Positions 48,010 to 58,200 of a stretch of 64,000 bases of DNA are shown piece after piece. The stretch comes from Ustilago trichophora. Taxonomy: Eukaryota > Basidiomycota > Ustilaginomycetes > Ustilaginales > Ustilaginaceae. The DNA is taken from assembly GCA_900323505.1 (NCBI GenBank), contig OOIN01000018.1, positions 558,001-622,000 on the forward strand. Reading direction: 5' to 3'. Every line of letters begins with the position of its first letter. The first letter of the stretch is position 1. The translations under genes were made by a program, and so were the position numbers. Under the pieces are notes generated by a model. The model searched no databases. It worked only from the letters and a program-made list of their open reading frames with translations, and was not told where the DNA came from.

Positions 48010-49638
48010 TCAAGTGGTGGCTTCAACAATGTCCGATGGGTTGGGTCTGGAAACGTCGGTCTCGGTTGAAGAGTTGCCCTGTATGGTGGCGATAGTAGGT
48101 GTAGTGGTAGTAGTGGTGGTGGTGGTGGTGATGAGGTGTGATGTTTCGCCGAATTCTGGATTCATTCCGAATGCCTCGGAAGCTACTAGGGTGTCGTCTT
48201 GTGGCAATTGTGTCATCGGAAGTGTCGGATGTTCGATGCTCGGCTGCGAATCGAATGGTTCATCGAGGTGGATCCATGGCTCGGTGGAAGTGGTTTCTGC
48301 GTCCGTACTCGACTGCGTAGATTCTTGTTTCACCGCCACGTTACTACTGTCTGTCGTGGCAGCGGTTATCGACGTGATTTGTTCATCATCTTCCTTTTTG
48401 ATTTCGACCACAGGTATCGGCTCGTGTGCCGATGTCGTGGGCAGAACATCGTTCGCTATTGACAGTTCAACCGGCTCCTCCTTGACCTTGACACTTTGAA
48501 AGGCTGACGGTGGTGCAGCTGTCTCCGCTTGCTCTTGCTTGACTAACTGCTCTGGCACCGCCTCCTCTCCTCTCGACTTCCCTCCCAGCGCCATAAGCTG
48601 TGCATGTTGCTGGACCAAACTACGACACAACAAAACGTCGTCAATCTTTTCAAAGAGTCTCTCCTCCATCTCCCCCATCTTGCCCTTTTCCCCCCCGCGA
48701 AAGGCTCTCAACTCCCTAGCGAATCCTTGCACCATCCCTGCTTTTACCATCTCGGCCGTCGCATCCAGCATCTGTGTTTTCGCCCTGACCACCTCCATCT
48801 GTCTCTCCGCCCTGGCTACCTTACTCTTGCCATCCCTTGCCGGGGCGCCCTCCTCTCCGTACTCTAGCACATCCAGCGTAGCGCAAAGTTGAAGCGAAGC
48901 AAAGAAAAAGTTGACGAACAGCGAGTGAGACAGCTCTCTGACGTCGTGGATCGTCGTATTCGGCATGAGCACCGCCAGCCAAGTTGGGTAGTCGGGAGAC
49001 ACAATGGTCGACAGTTCCGCCGCCAAGAGAGCAAACAGTCCGGACAGGCGCCAGAACGAGATGCCGTTGGATCTGGAACCGTTGAGATAGCCAAACAGGG
49101 CATACATGGCCGGATTGATAGTGTAGAAAGCCACGAGTCCCAGAAGGCCTCTTCGCATGAAATCGCGCGGGGATTCGCAATCTTTCCACTCGGCTATGGA
49201 AGGGCCGAATCGGTCATAGGCGAATCGTTTGGCTGGATCGGATAGGATATCGTGGGATCGACGAAGGAGGATAAAGAATTCTTCACCTAGGGGACCTACT
49301 TTGTCCGGATGATACTTGCGAGCCAGGGCGCGGAAGGAACGTTTTACCCCTTCAGAGTCGACATCCAGCGGCAAGGCTAGTAGCTGGTAGTAGTTGGGAG
49401 AGGCGGTGGAGATGGACACGTAGAGCTGGTAGAATAGCGTGCCGAGGATCACGGCTGTACGAGCCAGTTGTAGGTGTTTGTTGCGCAGACGAGGCGCAGA
49501 AGGTGGTGGAGGGCTGAGGATTTGGAACGAGTAGCAAAAGTTGAGCAGCAATTGGGAGCCGAGAGAGGGCAGCCACCACCACGTTAGAAGGGAGGTGAAT
49601 TGAAGGATGTCCGCCTTCATCCTTGTATCAGATGTCAC
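48010..49638 (-). CDS. Membrane-anchored J-domain protein (Hsp40 type), probably ER
   Basis: The 542-residue product has an N-terminal hydrophobic region (about 16-40) and a second one (about 60-76, core AVILGTLFYQLYV), then a J domain at about 82-145 with the catalytic HPD at 110-112 (YHPDKVG) and a YDRFG end. More hydrophobic stretches follow at about 155-180 (GLLGLVAFYTINPAMYALFGY) and 188-208 (ISFWRLSGLFALLAAELS). A helical segment and a long Ser/Thr/Glu-rich, probably disordered tail complete it. The layout (J domain facing the cytosol or lumen between membrane segments) resembles ER J-proteins. It lacks the Sec63 Brl domain, so it is not SEC63. Two ATGs are possible, 49638 and 49620; the second has better context (A at -3). 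Head to head with NOC3 across 313 bases. Confidence 0.85.
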   Translation of the reverse strand: MTSDTRMKADILQFTSLLTWWWLPSLGSQLLLNFCYSFQILSPPPPSAPRLRNKHLQLARTAVILGTLFYQLYVSISTASPNYYQLLALPLDVDSEGVKRSFRALARKYHPDKVGPLGEEFFILLRRSHDILSDPAKRFAYDRFGPSIAEWKDCESPRDFMRRGLLGLVAFYTINPAMYALFGYLNGSRSNGISFWRLSGLFALLAAELSTIVSPDYPTWLAVLMPNTTIHDVRELSHSLFVNFFFASLQLCATLDVLEYGEEGAPARDGKSKVARAERQMEVVRAKTQMLDATAEMVKAGMVQGFARELRAFRGGEKGKMGEMEERLFEKIDDVLLCRSLVQQHAQLMALGGKSRGEEAVPEQLVKQEQAETAAPPSAFQSVKVKEEPVELSIANDVLPTTSAHEPIPVVEIKKEDDEQITSITAATTDSSNVAVKQESTQSSTDAETTSTEPWIHLDEPFDSQPSIEHPTLPMTQLPQDDTLVASEAFGMNPEFGETSHLITTTTTTTTTTPTIATIQGNSSTETDVSRPNPSDIVEATT

Positions 49639-49951
49639 ATGTGCGGAAGGTTTGAGGGATGATGATGGTCGATGTTGGTGTTGGTCTGAACATTGCGAGC
49701 TGCACGATGCATTTCAAAAAGGGTCCAATCCTTTGGGACGGTGGACATGATTAGATAAGCATGACAGAGCCTCCATCCTGCCTCTCTTTTTTCTCATTTT
49801 GACCTTTTTCTTCTCAAAATTTTGGAAAAAGTCAAGTTAAAATTGCTTTGGGCTGTACTGTAGCTCAGTCTCTGAAGAATTTCTCAGGGTCCGCTATCAC
49901 CACCAACAACACCTTCTCGATCCTTGAGAAGAGGTAGCACAGTCAAACGTC
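49639..49951. promoter_or_regulatory. Bidirectional promoter spacer of the J-protein and NOC3 genes
   Basis: These 313 bases separate two divergent ATGs. A TACTGTA word lies at 49856-49862, ahead of NOC3. No TATA box is obvious. Confidence 0.5.
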
Positions 49952-52900
49952 ATGCCTCCCAAACGCAAGACCGCCCCGGATTCAGGCAGTGCAGCCAAAA
50001 AGCCCGCTGCCAAAAAGACCACCAAATCCAACAAACCACAACCAGCTCGACGAATCCCCAAACTTGCCGCTCAGCTCGACATGTACATTCGCCGCTCCGA
50101 TGACGAAGACGACGAATCTGATGCCGAACCAATCCCTTCCTCCTCCTCCTCTAACAAGCAGCCACCTAAAGCTTCTGCTGTCGACATGGAGGTCGAGTAC
50201 GAACCGGAATCCGACGAAGCTTCGCACATCTCCTCGTCCGAGGGCGAAGACAATGCTGGCGTTGATAGCGACGATGATGACCTGCCCAAAGTCAAGACTG
50301 TCTCTGCGGCCAACTTGGCCTTTTTGGAAGGTCTGGAGAGGAATAAAGCCATCAACGTCTCGCAAAAGGATGCAAAGCAGAAGGCCAAAGATTTGAAACG
50401 GTCGGATAGGAGGGAGTTCGAAGAGGCGAGGAAGAGGATTGCTGCTGAGAAGAAGGCCAAGCTGACCCAGCCTGTTGAGGAGAGCGAGGATGAGGAAGAG
50501 TTTTCCGACGATGACTTCTCGGACGAGGATATGATGCAAGAGGAGGAGGTGAGGAAGACGGGAGAGAAGAAAAACTACCAGGAGTATAGCGATGTTTCCG
50601 AGGGCGAAGAGGTGGACGCTTCGTCCGATGAAGATGCTGCACCTGCCAAAACGAGCAGGAAGCCAAGCAAAGGGAAAGGAGAGGATGAGGATACGGAAGC
50701 AGCATATCTGGCCCGATTGGGCAAGAGGAAAGCGAGACAGCAGTACGAAGATGAAATGGAGCGCAAGAAAAGGGTCAATGCTAAACTTCCCGTTCGCAAG
50801 CTCGACGACGAGGCTTCCGCCAACAGCAGCGATCAAGACGACGACGAGGATGAGATGGTGGATGCAGATCATCAAGGTGATAGGGAAGAAAGCGAGCCCG
50901 ACGGTCTCGGTTCTGACGCTGACGAGGACGACGATGACGAGGAAGATGCTTCCTCTGCAAAGCCTACCAGCCGAGCAGTCCACAAACCGCTTCCTCGCGC
51001 CGCCGCCGCTGCCAGCGATTCTGAAGATGAGCCAACCTCGACGGCTCCTCTCACGCCTCACTCCTCCATCACCCACTCGGCACGCTTCAACCTCACCGCG
51101 CCATACGACATTGTCCTCACCTCTCATCCATGCCGTCTCCCACCTCCGCCCTCCGCCTCCGCTCCTCGCAAAGCCATCCTCTCGTACAAGGCCACCTTGG
51201 CCAACGCGCAGAAGCAGACGCTCTTACTGGCACGAAACCAAATCGCCTCGCTCTCTTCCCAAATCGTCGCCGACCCCGAAGTCAACCTAGGCCTCCTTCG
51301 CCGTCTTGCCGTCTTTGCGGCACCTACCATCTCGGCGCCGCCCGAAAAGATCCCCGAGATCCGCGCCGAGCAAGCCGCCGCCAAAGCCGACAGGAAAAAC
51401 GGCAACCAGACCGTCGCTCGACCGATCAAAGTCGAAGTGGCACCTGCCATCCGTCAACTGGCGATGCTCTCCATGCTGGCGGTGTTTGTCGACATCCTGC
51501 CGGGATACAGGATCAGGTCGTTGAGTGAAAAGGAGCAGGAGGAGAAGGTGGGTCAGGAAGTGGCACGTAGGAGAGAGTTTGAAGCTGGACTGGTTGGAGT
51601 CTATCGCGAATTTTTGGAGATGTGCGAGGCTGAACTCAAGGCAGCTTCCTCTGCGCTTTCTGGTTCTGCCGAGACTTTTACCAAGAACAGCAACAAAGCT
51701 CCTGCACCCGGTGTAGGCAAACTCGAAAAAATCGCGATCAAGGTCTTTACCACCCTCGCGGTTCGGGCGGTTCATTTCAATTTCAGGCAGAACATCCTCG
51801 GGGTCGTTATCGCGCGCATGTCGCGTCGTAGCTGGGGCAACGATGAAAGAGATTGCTACGCGGCGATCGAGAGTGTTGTTGTTGGCGATAGGACAGGAGA
51901 AGTTTCACTCGAGGTGGTGCGACTGATTCATCGCATGACCAAGGAGCGAAGGTACAAGGTGAATTCTCGGGTTCTCGACATTCTGCTCCATCTGCGTCTA
52001 CGTGATGAGTTGGGCAACAAACGGTCTTCGACTACGAATGTGACTGATCCGGAAGCTGAGGCGGCTCAAGCGCGAAAGGAAGCGGAAGAGCGTCGTGCTG
52101 CGATGAAGGCACGAGAAGGGAAGAAGGGCAAAGGTGGAGGGAAAGGTAGCAAGTCCAAGGATGTTAGGAAGGGACTTGCTACGCATCTGAGCAAGAAGCA
52201 GGTGAAAAAGCAGAAGGAATTGCGCGCCATCGAGGACGAGATGAAGGAGGCTGAAGCGACGATTGATCTGGAGGAGAGGGAGAGGAATCAGACGGAAACG
52301 TTGAAGTTGGTCTTTGTACTGTATTTTACGGTTCTAAAGGCTCCGGTGGGTTCGGTGGCGTTGGGAGTTTTGGAGAGTACTTTGGGTGGATTGAGTCTGT
52401 ATGCGCATAGGGTGAATGTGGATTTCTTCCGAGATCTGCTCAACGTTCTCAAGCAGCATGTGGCTATCAATTCGAGCCTGTTGGAGGATTGTGCTCAATC
52501 CAAGGAGGAGGAAGAAGAAGATCAACATGGTGAATCGGAAGACGAAGAAGGCGAAAACGTTCTATTGGATCAATCGACGCTGACCCGAACCATCCGACAC
52601 ATGATCGTTGCGCTCAAAACCACGTTTGATCTTTTCCTAGGTCAGGTGGAAGGGACGATTCTCAATCTGGATTTGACGGATCTTCTAGGACATTTCTACT
52701 ACGCACTCTTCTTCCTACCCTTTGTCAACGAGACACATCTTCAACTCTCCACCTCTACCTCTTCATCTTCTTCTTCGGTGGTTGATCTTGCGTTGGATTC
52801 GCTCTACGCGATCCTGATCCGATCTCGTACTCGATTTGCACCACACATCCTCGCCGGTTTCGCAAAACGTCTAGCAATCATCTCTCTCCATCTCCCCATC

Positions 52901-53182
52901 ACAACATCCTCGGGTCCACGAAAAGTCCTAGGCCTCATAGCACATCTACTGACCAAACAATCAACCTCCGCTTCGGCAAATTCCCAACTCGCCCTCCTCG
53001 ACTTGGAAGATCGAAGCAGAAACGGAACCTACCAATCCCAAGGCAAAAATCTAAACACTAGCGCAGTCCTAGAATCAGGCCAAACAATCCTCTGGGAATT
53101 GTCCCAATTGAAAAAAATGGCGAACCAGGAGGTCGCTATAGAAGCAGATACAGTTTGGGCTTTGAAGGATTCCAATAATTAA
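49952..53182 (+). CDS. NOC3: Nucleolar complex protein NOC3, 60S biogenesis and replication-linked
   Basis: The 1076-residue product is Noc3, which pairs with Noc2 in intermediate and late pre-60S particle maturation and export and has a reported role in replication origin licensing. The N-terminus is Lys-rich, then acidic and Ser/Glu/Asp-rich with several likely nuclear localisation signals (about 1-370). The NOC3 domain is seen at about 420-525 (core LAMLSMLAVFVDILPGYRIR). A Lys-rich segment lies at about 700-765, and the C-terminal CBF/NOC domain covers about 783-985 (LVFVLYFTVLKAP and LSLYAHRVNVDFFRDLLNVL). Yeast Noc3 is 663 residues; the excess is mostly acidic N-terminal and Ser-rich insertion sequence. 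The ATG at 49952 (CGTCATGCC) is the first in the frame. Confidence 0.92.
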   Translation: MPPKRKTAPDSGSAAKKPAAKKTTKSNKPQPARRIPKLAAQLDMYIRRSDDEDDESDAEPIPSSSSSNKQPPKASAVDMEVEYEPESDEASHISSSEGEDNAGVDSDDDDLPKVKTVSAANLAFLEGLERNKAINVSQKDAKQKAKDLKRSDRREFEEARKRIAAEKKAKLTQPVEESEDEEEFSDDDFSDEDMMQEEEVRKTGEKKNYQEYSDVSEGEEVDASSDEDAAPAKTSRKPSKGKGEDEDTEAAYLARLGKRKARQQYEDEMERKKRVNAKLPVRKLDDEASANSSDQDDDEDEMVDADHQGDREESEPDGLGSDADEDDDDEEDASSAKPTSRAVHKPLPRAAAAASDSEDEPTSTAPLTPHSSITHSARFNLTAPYDIVLTSHPCRLPPPPSASAPRKAILSYKATLANAQKQTLLLARNQIASLSSQIVADPEVNLGLLRRLAVFAAPTISAPPEKIPEIRAEQAAAKADRKNGNQTVARPIKVEVAPAIRQLAMLSMLAVFVDILPGYRIRSLSEKEQEEKVGQEVARRREFEAGLVGVYREFLEMCEAELKAASSALSGSAETFTKNSNKAPAPGVGKLEKIAIKVFTTLAVRAVHFNFRQNILGVVIARMSRRSWGNDERDCYAAIESVVVGDRTGEVSLEVVRLIHRMTKERRYKVNSRVLDILLHLRLRDELGNKRSSTTNVTDPEAEAAQARKEAEERRAAMKAREGKKGKGGGKGSKSKDVRKGLATHLSKKQVKKQKELRAIEDEMKEAEATIDLEERERNQTETLKLVFVLYFTVLKAPVGSVALGVLESTLGGLSLYAHRVNVDFFRDLLNVLKQHVAINSSLLEDCAQSKEEEEEDQHGESEDEEGENVLLDQSTLTRTIRHMIVALKTTFDLFLGQVEGTILNLDLTDLLGHFYYALFFLPFVNETHLQLSTSTSSSSSSVVDLALDSLYAILIRSRTRFAPHILAGFAKRLAIISLHLPITTSSGPRKVLGLIAHLLTKQSTSASANSQLALLDLEDRSRNGTYQSQGKNLNTSAVLESGQTILWELSQLKKMANQEVAIEADTVWALKDSNN

Positions 53183-53394
53183 TCGCCACTGTAGACACCT
53201 CGCACAACGCATGTTTTGTAGCTCCAATCCAAGCTTTTGTCTGTCATCCACCATACGACACCAAAGGCAGAATCACACCGAAATCGTCGACGAATAATCA
53301 AGGAAAAAGTGAGATTGTCCATTGCATGCAAAGAAGAAGAGAACGAACCGAACCAAAAGTCAAAGAGAGCGTGTAGTAGTTTCTTCCCCTGCCT
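53183..53394. other. Convergent 3' spacer
   Basis: A short spacer between the stops of NOC3 (+) and the LEA-2-like gene (-). Nothing distinct is seen. Confidence 0.4.
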
Positions 53395-54687
53395 CTACTG
53401 CCAACTTTGAAGCGTGAACGGACACACGACATTTCCCAATTGGGTGTTGGTCTCCTTCCTTCCGATCAAACCTGTAATCTTCATGCTCAGCTTGAGCGCC
53501 AGATTCAACGTCGGCCTGGTCTGGCCGGCATACACTGCGCCGCAAGCCTGATAGAAATCTTGCCATGTTTGGTCTCCGCTAGCGTTCAAACTGACGTAGC
53601 TGAAATGCACCGGGACTTGGAACAAGGTGTTTGCTCGACCTTTGAACGAAAGTGAGTCGAGAGAGCCCGAACCGACTTTGAGATAGGTGTTCAAGTCGGT
53701 GACCTCCAAGGTGAGGTCGGTGGCGTGGGATGGAATCCAGCCGTTGCGGTTGTTGGCTCGAAGGTTGAAGCCCATATCCATGCTGAAGTTTGTGGGGGAG
53801 CGATTGATCTTCATGGATGCACCGTTGGGGATGGCGGTGACGGGATTGGTGGAGAGGATGGCAAAGGTGGGCACACGAGGGATGACAAAGAAGAGGAGGA
53901 CTCCAAGGGCGACCATGACGAAGAAGGCGAGGAAGACGGCAACACGAGGAGAGAGCCAGCCCCAAAGATGATCTTGACCGGAAACCCAGAGTTGGCATCG
54001 TTTCTTGCGATGGCTGCGCTTCTTGCGACGCTTGGCGTTGCGAGTCATGTCGCGAAGTTCTTCCTTTGTGTATTCGTTGCCGAGAGCGGGGACGGTGATG
54101 AGTTCGATGCCGGTGGTAGAGTCGGCGTGTTGGGGACCCATACCGCTGATGGCGTTGTTGGGAGCAGCAGAGGAAAACTGACTGTGACGGTTTGCTGCGT
54201 TGTGGTTGGACTGGATGATGGATCGACGTGGATCAGCGTTGCGGACATCGAAACCAAACGCTTCGGAGGGCAGGAGCGACTTGCGGTTGCCTGGAGTATC
54301 CGAGTAGGGAGTTTCGACGAGGGAAGGCTTGCTAGCGTCCCAATAAGCATCATTCTGACTAGCCAATCCGGATGTAGAGGTGCGGTGGGGCATGGGACGA
54401 GTCATGTTGAAATCATCGTAGACGTTCCAGTCCTCATCTTCGTCGTCTTCGTCGTCTTGGCCATCGTGGTGATCCTCACCGGGAGCGCGAGCATACGCGT
54501 AGGAGTTGGTCGTGCGCGCATCGTAGGCACCACTCCCAGCGATGGGGAGAGATGCATTGAGAGGCGACTCGACAGAGGCACGAACGGGATAATCAAAGGG
54601 CGATTCGTTGGAGTTCGAGTGATATTGATTGGTAGGGTTGGTGCCATAGGCATCGGCTGCCGAAGCGTAGTGATATGGATCGGACAT
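53395..54687 (-). CDS. Single-pass membrane protein with LEA-2-like C-terminal domain
   Basis: The 430-residue product has a disordered acidic N-terminal half (Asp/Glu run near 75-90), a basic stretch (NAKRRKKRSHRKKR, about 217-230) and one membrane segment at about 246-270 (core VAVFLAFFVMVALGVLLFFVI). The C-terminal 160 residues look like a beta-rich late-embryogenesis-abundant type 2 domain (NGASMKINRSPTNFSMD, ATDLTLEVTDLNTYLKV), as in other fungal type II membrane proteins of unknown role. Positive charge on the N-terminal side suggests N-in topology, so the LEA-2 domain would be extracytoplasmic. Asn-linked sites are present (NFS, NAS). The ATG at 54687 is the first in the frame. A vacuole or cell-surface location is inferred only. 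Confidence 0.8.
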   Translation of the reverse strand: MSDPYHYASAADAYGTNPTNQYHSNSNESPFDYPVRASVESPLNASLPIAGSGAYDARTTNSYAYARAPGEDHHDGQDDEDDEDEDWNVYDDFNMTRPMPHRTSTSGLASQNDAYWDASKPSLVETPYSDTPGNRKSLLPSEAFGFDVRNADPRRSIIQSNHNAANRHSQFSSAAPNNAISGMGPQHADSTTGIELITVPALGNEYTKEELRDMTRNAKRRKKRSHRKKRCQLWVSGQDHLWGWLSPRVAVFLAFFVMVALGVLLFFVIPRVPTFAILSTNPVTAIPNGASMKINRSPTNFSMDMGFNLRANNRNGWIPSHATDLTLEVTDLNTYLKVGSGSLDSLSFKGRANTLFQVPVHFSYVSLNASGDQTWQDFYQACGAVYAGQTRPTLNLALKLSMKITGLIGRKETNTQLGNVVCPFTLQSWQ

Positions 54688-55280
54688 GGCTGGTAAGCTG
54701 TACTGATGCTTCGAAGATCAGACTGATTAGCGACCAAGATGATGGGAGGCGATGGTGGTGGTTGCTCTCGACAGAGATGAAACTGAGAAATAGGAGTCTT
54801 TGTGACCAGACTGAGAGTCGTTTGACCTAATTTCGCTAAAAAGAAATCCATCGGAATGCACACGCTCCTCTTGCTGCCACATTTTATTTTTGAAATCCAA
54901 ATTTCCATTTCACAGCACAGCACAGCACAACACACAATCCACGCTCTTCCGTCGACGCGCCCTTTGGTGGAATATGTCGATTCGATTTTATTTTTATTTA
55001 TTTATTTTATTTTTTTTCACACAGTACGCGCACACACCCTGAATCAAACCCTTTCTTTGTGTCCGAAAAGGACTGGTCTAGTGCCTCAACATGCCTCACT
55101 GATCCGCGCAAGGCTCTGAAATGCAAGCGTATGCACATCTTACGCCCTTTGCTTTCCAATTCTCCGAATCTCCGCATTGCCCTTTGCTCACAATCATCGT
55201 GAACACTCTCACATCTACTGTAGCTAATCCTGGATAGACTGTCATGTTGACAAGTGGAGACGAGACATAGACATGAACGC
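54688..55280. other. Intergenic region upstream of the LEA-2-like gene
   Basis: These 593 bases include the LEA-2-like promoter and the 3' region of the PH-domain gene. A CAGCA run is near 54915-54930, a TTTA-rich tract near 54985-55015, and TACTGTA at 55216. No gene is seen. Confidence 0.5.
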
Positions 55281-58200
55281 TCAAGAGGTAGGGTTGCTGT
55301 TGACCTTTTGACTGGCTTTGTACTTTTTCAGAAGCAACAGCGAAGGTGGTGGAGCAACGTCGATGAATCCTGGAGCTAGGGCGGGCGACAATGCGTATCC
55401 GCCACCACCTCCACTTGATCCTGCTCCGCTTGCCTTTCTTGTAGATGAGCTCGAGCGAAGCGGCGATGCTTCGCGCGAGACGTTGCGGCTACTGTTGGCA
55501 GAGTTGGCGTTGCTACGTCCTCCACAAGTACCGCTCGGACTTGACACGGTGAGCGAACGTGAGCGCGAAGACGTGTTCGAGTCCGAGGCGGTAGGATCGG
55601 GTGAACGCGAGAGCGAGCCGCTGCGTTGACGAGTCTTGGATTGGCTAGAGCCATCATCGACGCTGGGCTTGGTGGGATGCACAAGGCGTCGATCAAAGGC
55701 ATTGCTTCCGAGCATCAGCCCAGGTTCCATGTGCGGAAGAGATGGACTCTGCACTAGACTTCTCCTCCCTCCGCTACTGCTTACACTGCCTTGATGATAC
55801 GGTGACGACTCCATCATCGAGGCATTTACACCAGCTCTCGAGCTCACCACTTCGCCATCACTGCCCGTTCCAGCTGCAGTAGCCATGCTGGTTCCCGCCG
55901 TCCTCCCCAACAGCGCTGCATACAGTCCGTTGGGCACAATCATCCTTTCGTCCACTTCCTGCTTCTTGCCACGATCCGCCTTGACTTGGGTCATCGTATC
56001 GCGTCTTTGCTGCAGCGACTGTTCCAGCTCGGAAGGAGGTGAGATCTCTTCCCGCTCCGACTCGCTTGACCACTGATCCGCATCTTCCCACTCCTTTGGC
56101 CATCCGGACGGTCGTAATCGGATTCGTGCTTTGGCGTTGCGTCCTCCACGCCCTCTTCCCACTCGACCCGCTGCAACGGTGCCCCCTCGTCCAGCGACCA
56201 GTGCACGGAAGACGGCTTTCCTACGCCAGTTGTCCACCCCTGCCGAAGTTGCACTGCTTCGATACCAGGCTCGAAGCAGCAGGGTGGAGATCGCTTCGTG
56301 GTCAAATCTCGAGATGCATCTGAACGTGAGGCTCGACACCTCTCCGGACGTTGCGCTGCTCGAGGCAAGTGATCCTGGCGAAGAGAGCATGGAGCTGGTT
56401 GCGCCGCCACCTCTGGGTGAGAAAGCCACCGTGATGCTACATGGCGGCATCGTATCGAGCGCAGGGAGAGCAGCATTGGTTGGGATGGGATTCTCACTAT
56501 CAATCACCCAATCAATCGTCCGCAGCGGCCACGTCTGCTCTGCTACGGGCAGCACTGCTTCGCCGGCTCTTGGCTTTTTGCGATACAGATCAATGCGCCA
56601 CCCTTTGACCGTAATCCAGTGCAGCTTCCACTTGCCCGGTTTGCTTGAGTTCTTGCTCGTCTTGTCTGTCTTGCCAAGTGTTGCTCCACCTTTGAGCACG
56701 TACACCCAGCCTTCAAAGTACGGCTCCAAGCACGGCGCCTCCGCATCGGGTCCCGCATCCACATTGTCCCCCCACGTCTGCTTGAACATGCCCTTCCCAC
56801 TGCTACCAATCGCAGGAACACGAATAGTGTCCTGCAAGCTGACAGGTGGGATGTAGACTCGCTCGGTAGGGATCGACCATTGCAGCTCGAGCAATTCGTA
56901 CGCTCGAATCTGATAAGCAGCTACCGTCTTCCACTCTTCCAACTCGCATCCATTTGCAGACGAAAGTACGGCGAATTTCGAGGAAAGCGGATGCGATGCA
57001 TCCTTGAATCCTCGCGAGATCTCGTCGAGCCGAATGCCCGCAAGATATCGGTCCCCATCCTCTCCTGTCGCTCCTCCCGTTCCAGCCGTGATGGAAGGTG
57101 CAGATGAGGGTGAAGAGAGTCCAACCATCGCGCCCGAAGCTGAGCCGTCGGATGATTTTTTGCGAAGCGTGAGCGCTTCCTTCGGGCCTCTTGCACGGCG
57201 TTGCTGCACAGTAGAGAAGCCTTCATCTTCGTCTTCCGGTGAACCTTTGAGCAATTCCAGCAGATCATCGGGCACAGCTCGACGTTGACTCGACTCGGCC
57301 ACCATCTTTACGCCCTGCACCTTTGGCAACGATGACTTGCGTACTGGTGAAGAGACGACGCCGGGCATGGGCGGTGGGGTCTCGTCCTTCCCAGCACGTG
57401 AGCGGAGTACGTCGGCAGCAGTGACGGTGCGACTGCGCGGTCGGACCGGCGAAGAAGCCGTCGATAGTGAGGCAGCGGCAGAGACCATGGGCGCTGATGG
57501 CTGGAGTGGACTCGACAGGGGTGAGATGGCGGCAGACGAACACGATCGAGATGGACTGGGCTGATCGGAGAGCGGTGCCTCGGCTTCGGCTTGCGTACCC
57601 CACTGCATGACGGCTGCATCATCGTCAGCCGTGGTGACGAGTTCACTCGATGAAGGCGAGCTGGTGGACGCGAGCGAGTTGAACGACTCGGATGCCCCCG
57701 GCTGTGAATAGAAGGCGGCGGTCGTTGGTCCGAGTCTCTGTTCTGAACGCGCTGGACGCCGAGGAGGTGTGGCAGTCGGATGCAGCCTGTCCACTTGTCC
57801 AGATGTCGTATCGCTTGTTGCATTGGCGCCAAAGGGGCCGTCGAAGCCAGAAGACGACGCCATGTTAGGCGAGGATCCTGCTTCGCTGTCAAAGTTGCTA
57901 CTCGACCCTATGGTGGGGGTCGAGTTGATACTCTGCGATGGCGAGAGAGTGCTTCGGGGTGAAATCTCCAACTGGGTTGCCGAAGAAGGGCCTGCCTGCT
58001 GAGCTGCAGGAGATCCGGACGATGCTCGGCGAGCATTCCATTGAGAAAGCCGCAATCTCGCCTGGTCCTCTTCGAGCTTTGCATCTCGATCGCCCGTAAT
58101 GAGTGACGCATCAAGCCGAATGGCAATCTCGTTGGCAGCATGAGACTGCGAGTGCGAAGTGCCGGATTGGCTCGCATCCGATGCGACACTAGCGATGTTG

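Noticed and set aside
48010..49638. SEC63 translocon subunit
   Set aside because: It has a J domain and membrane segments but no Brl domain; the tail is disordered.
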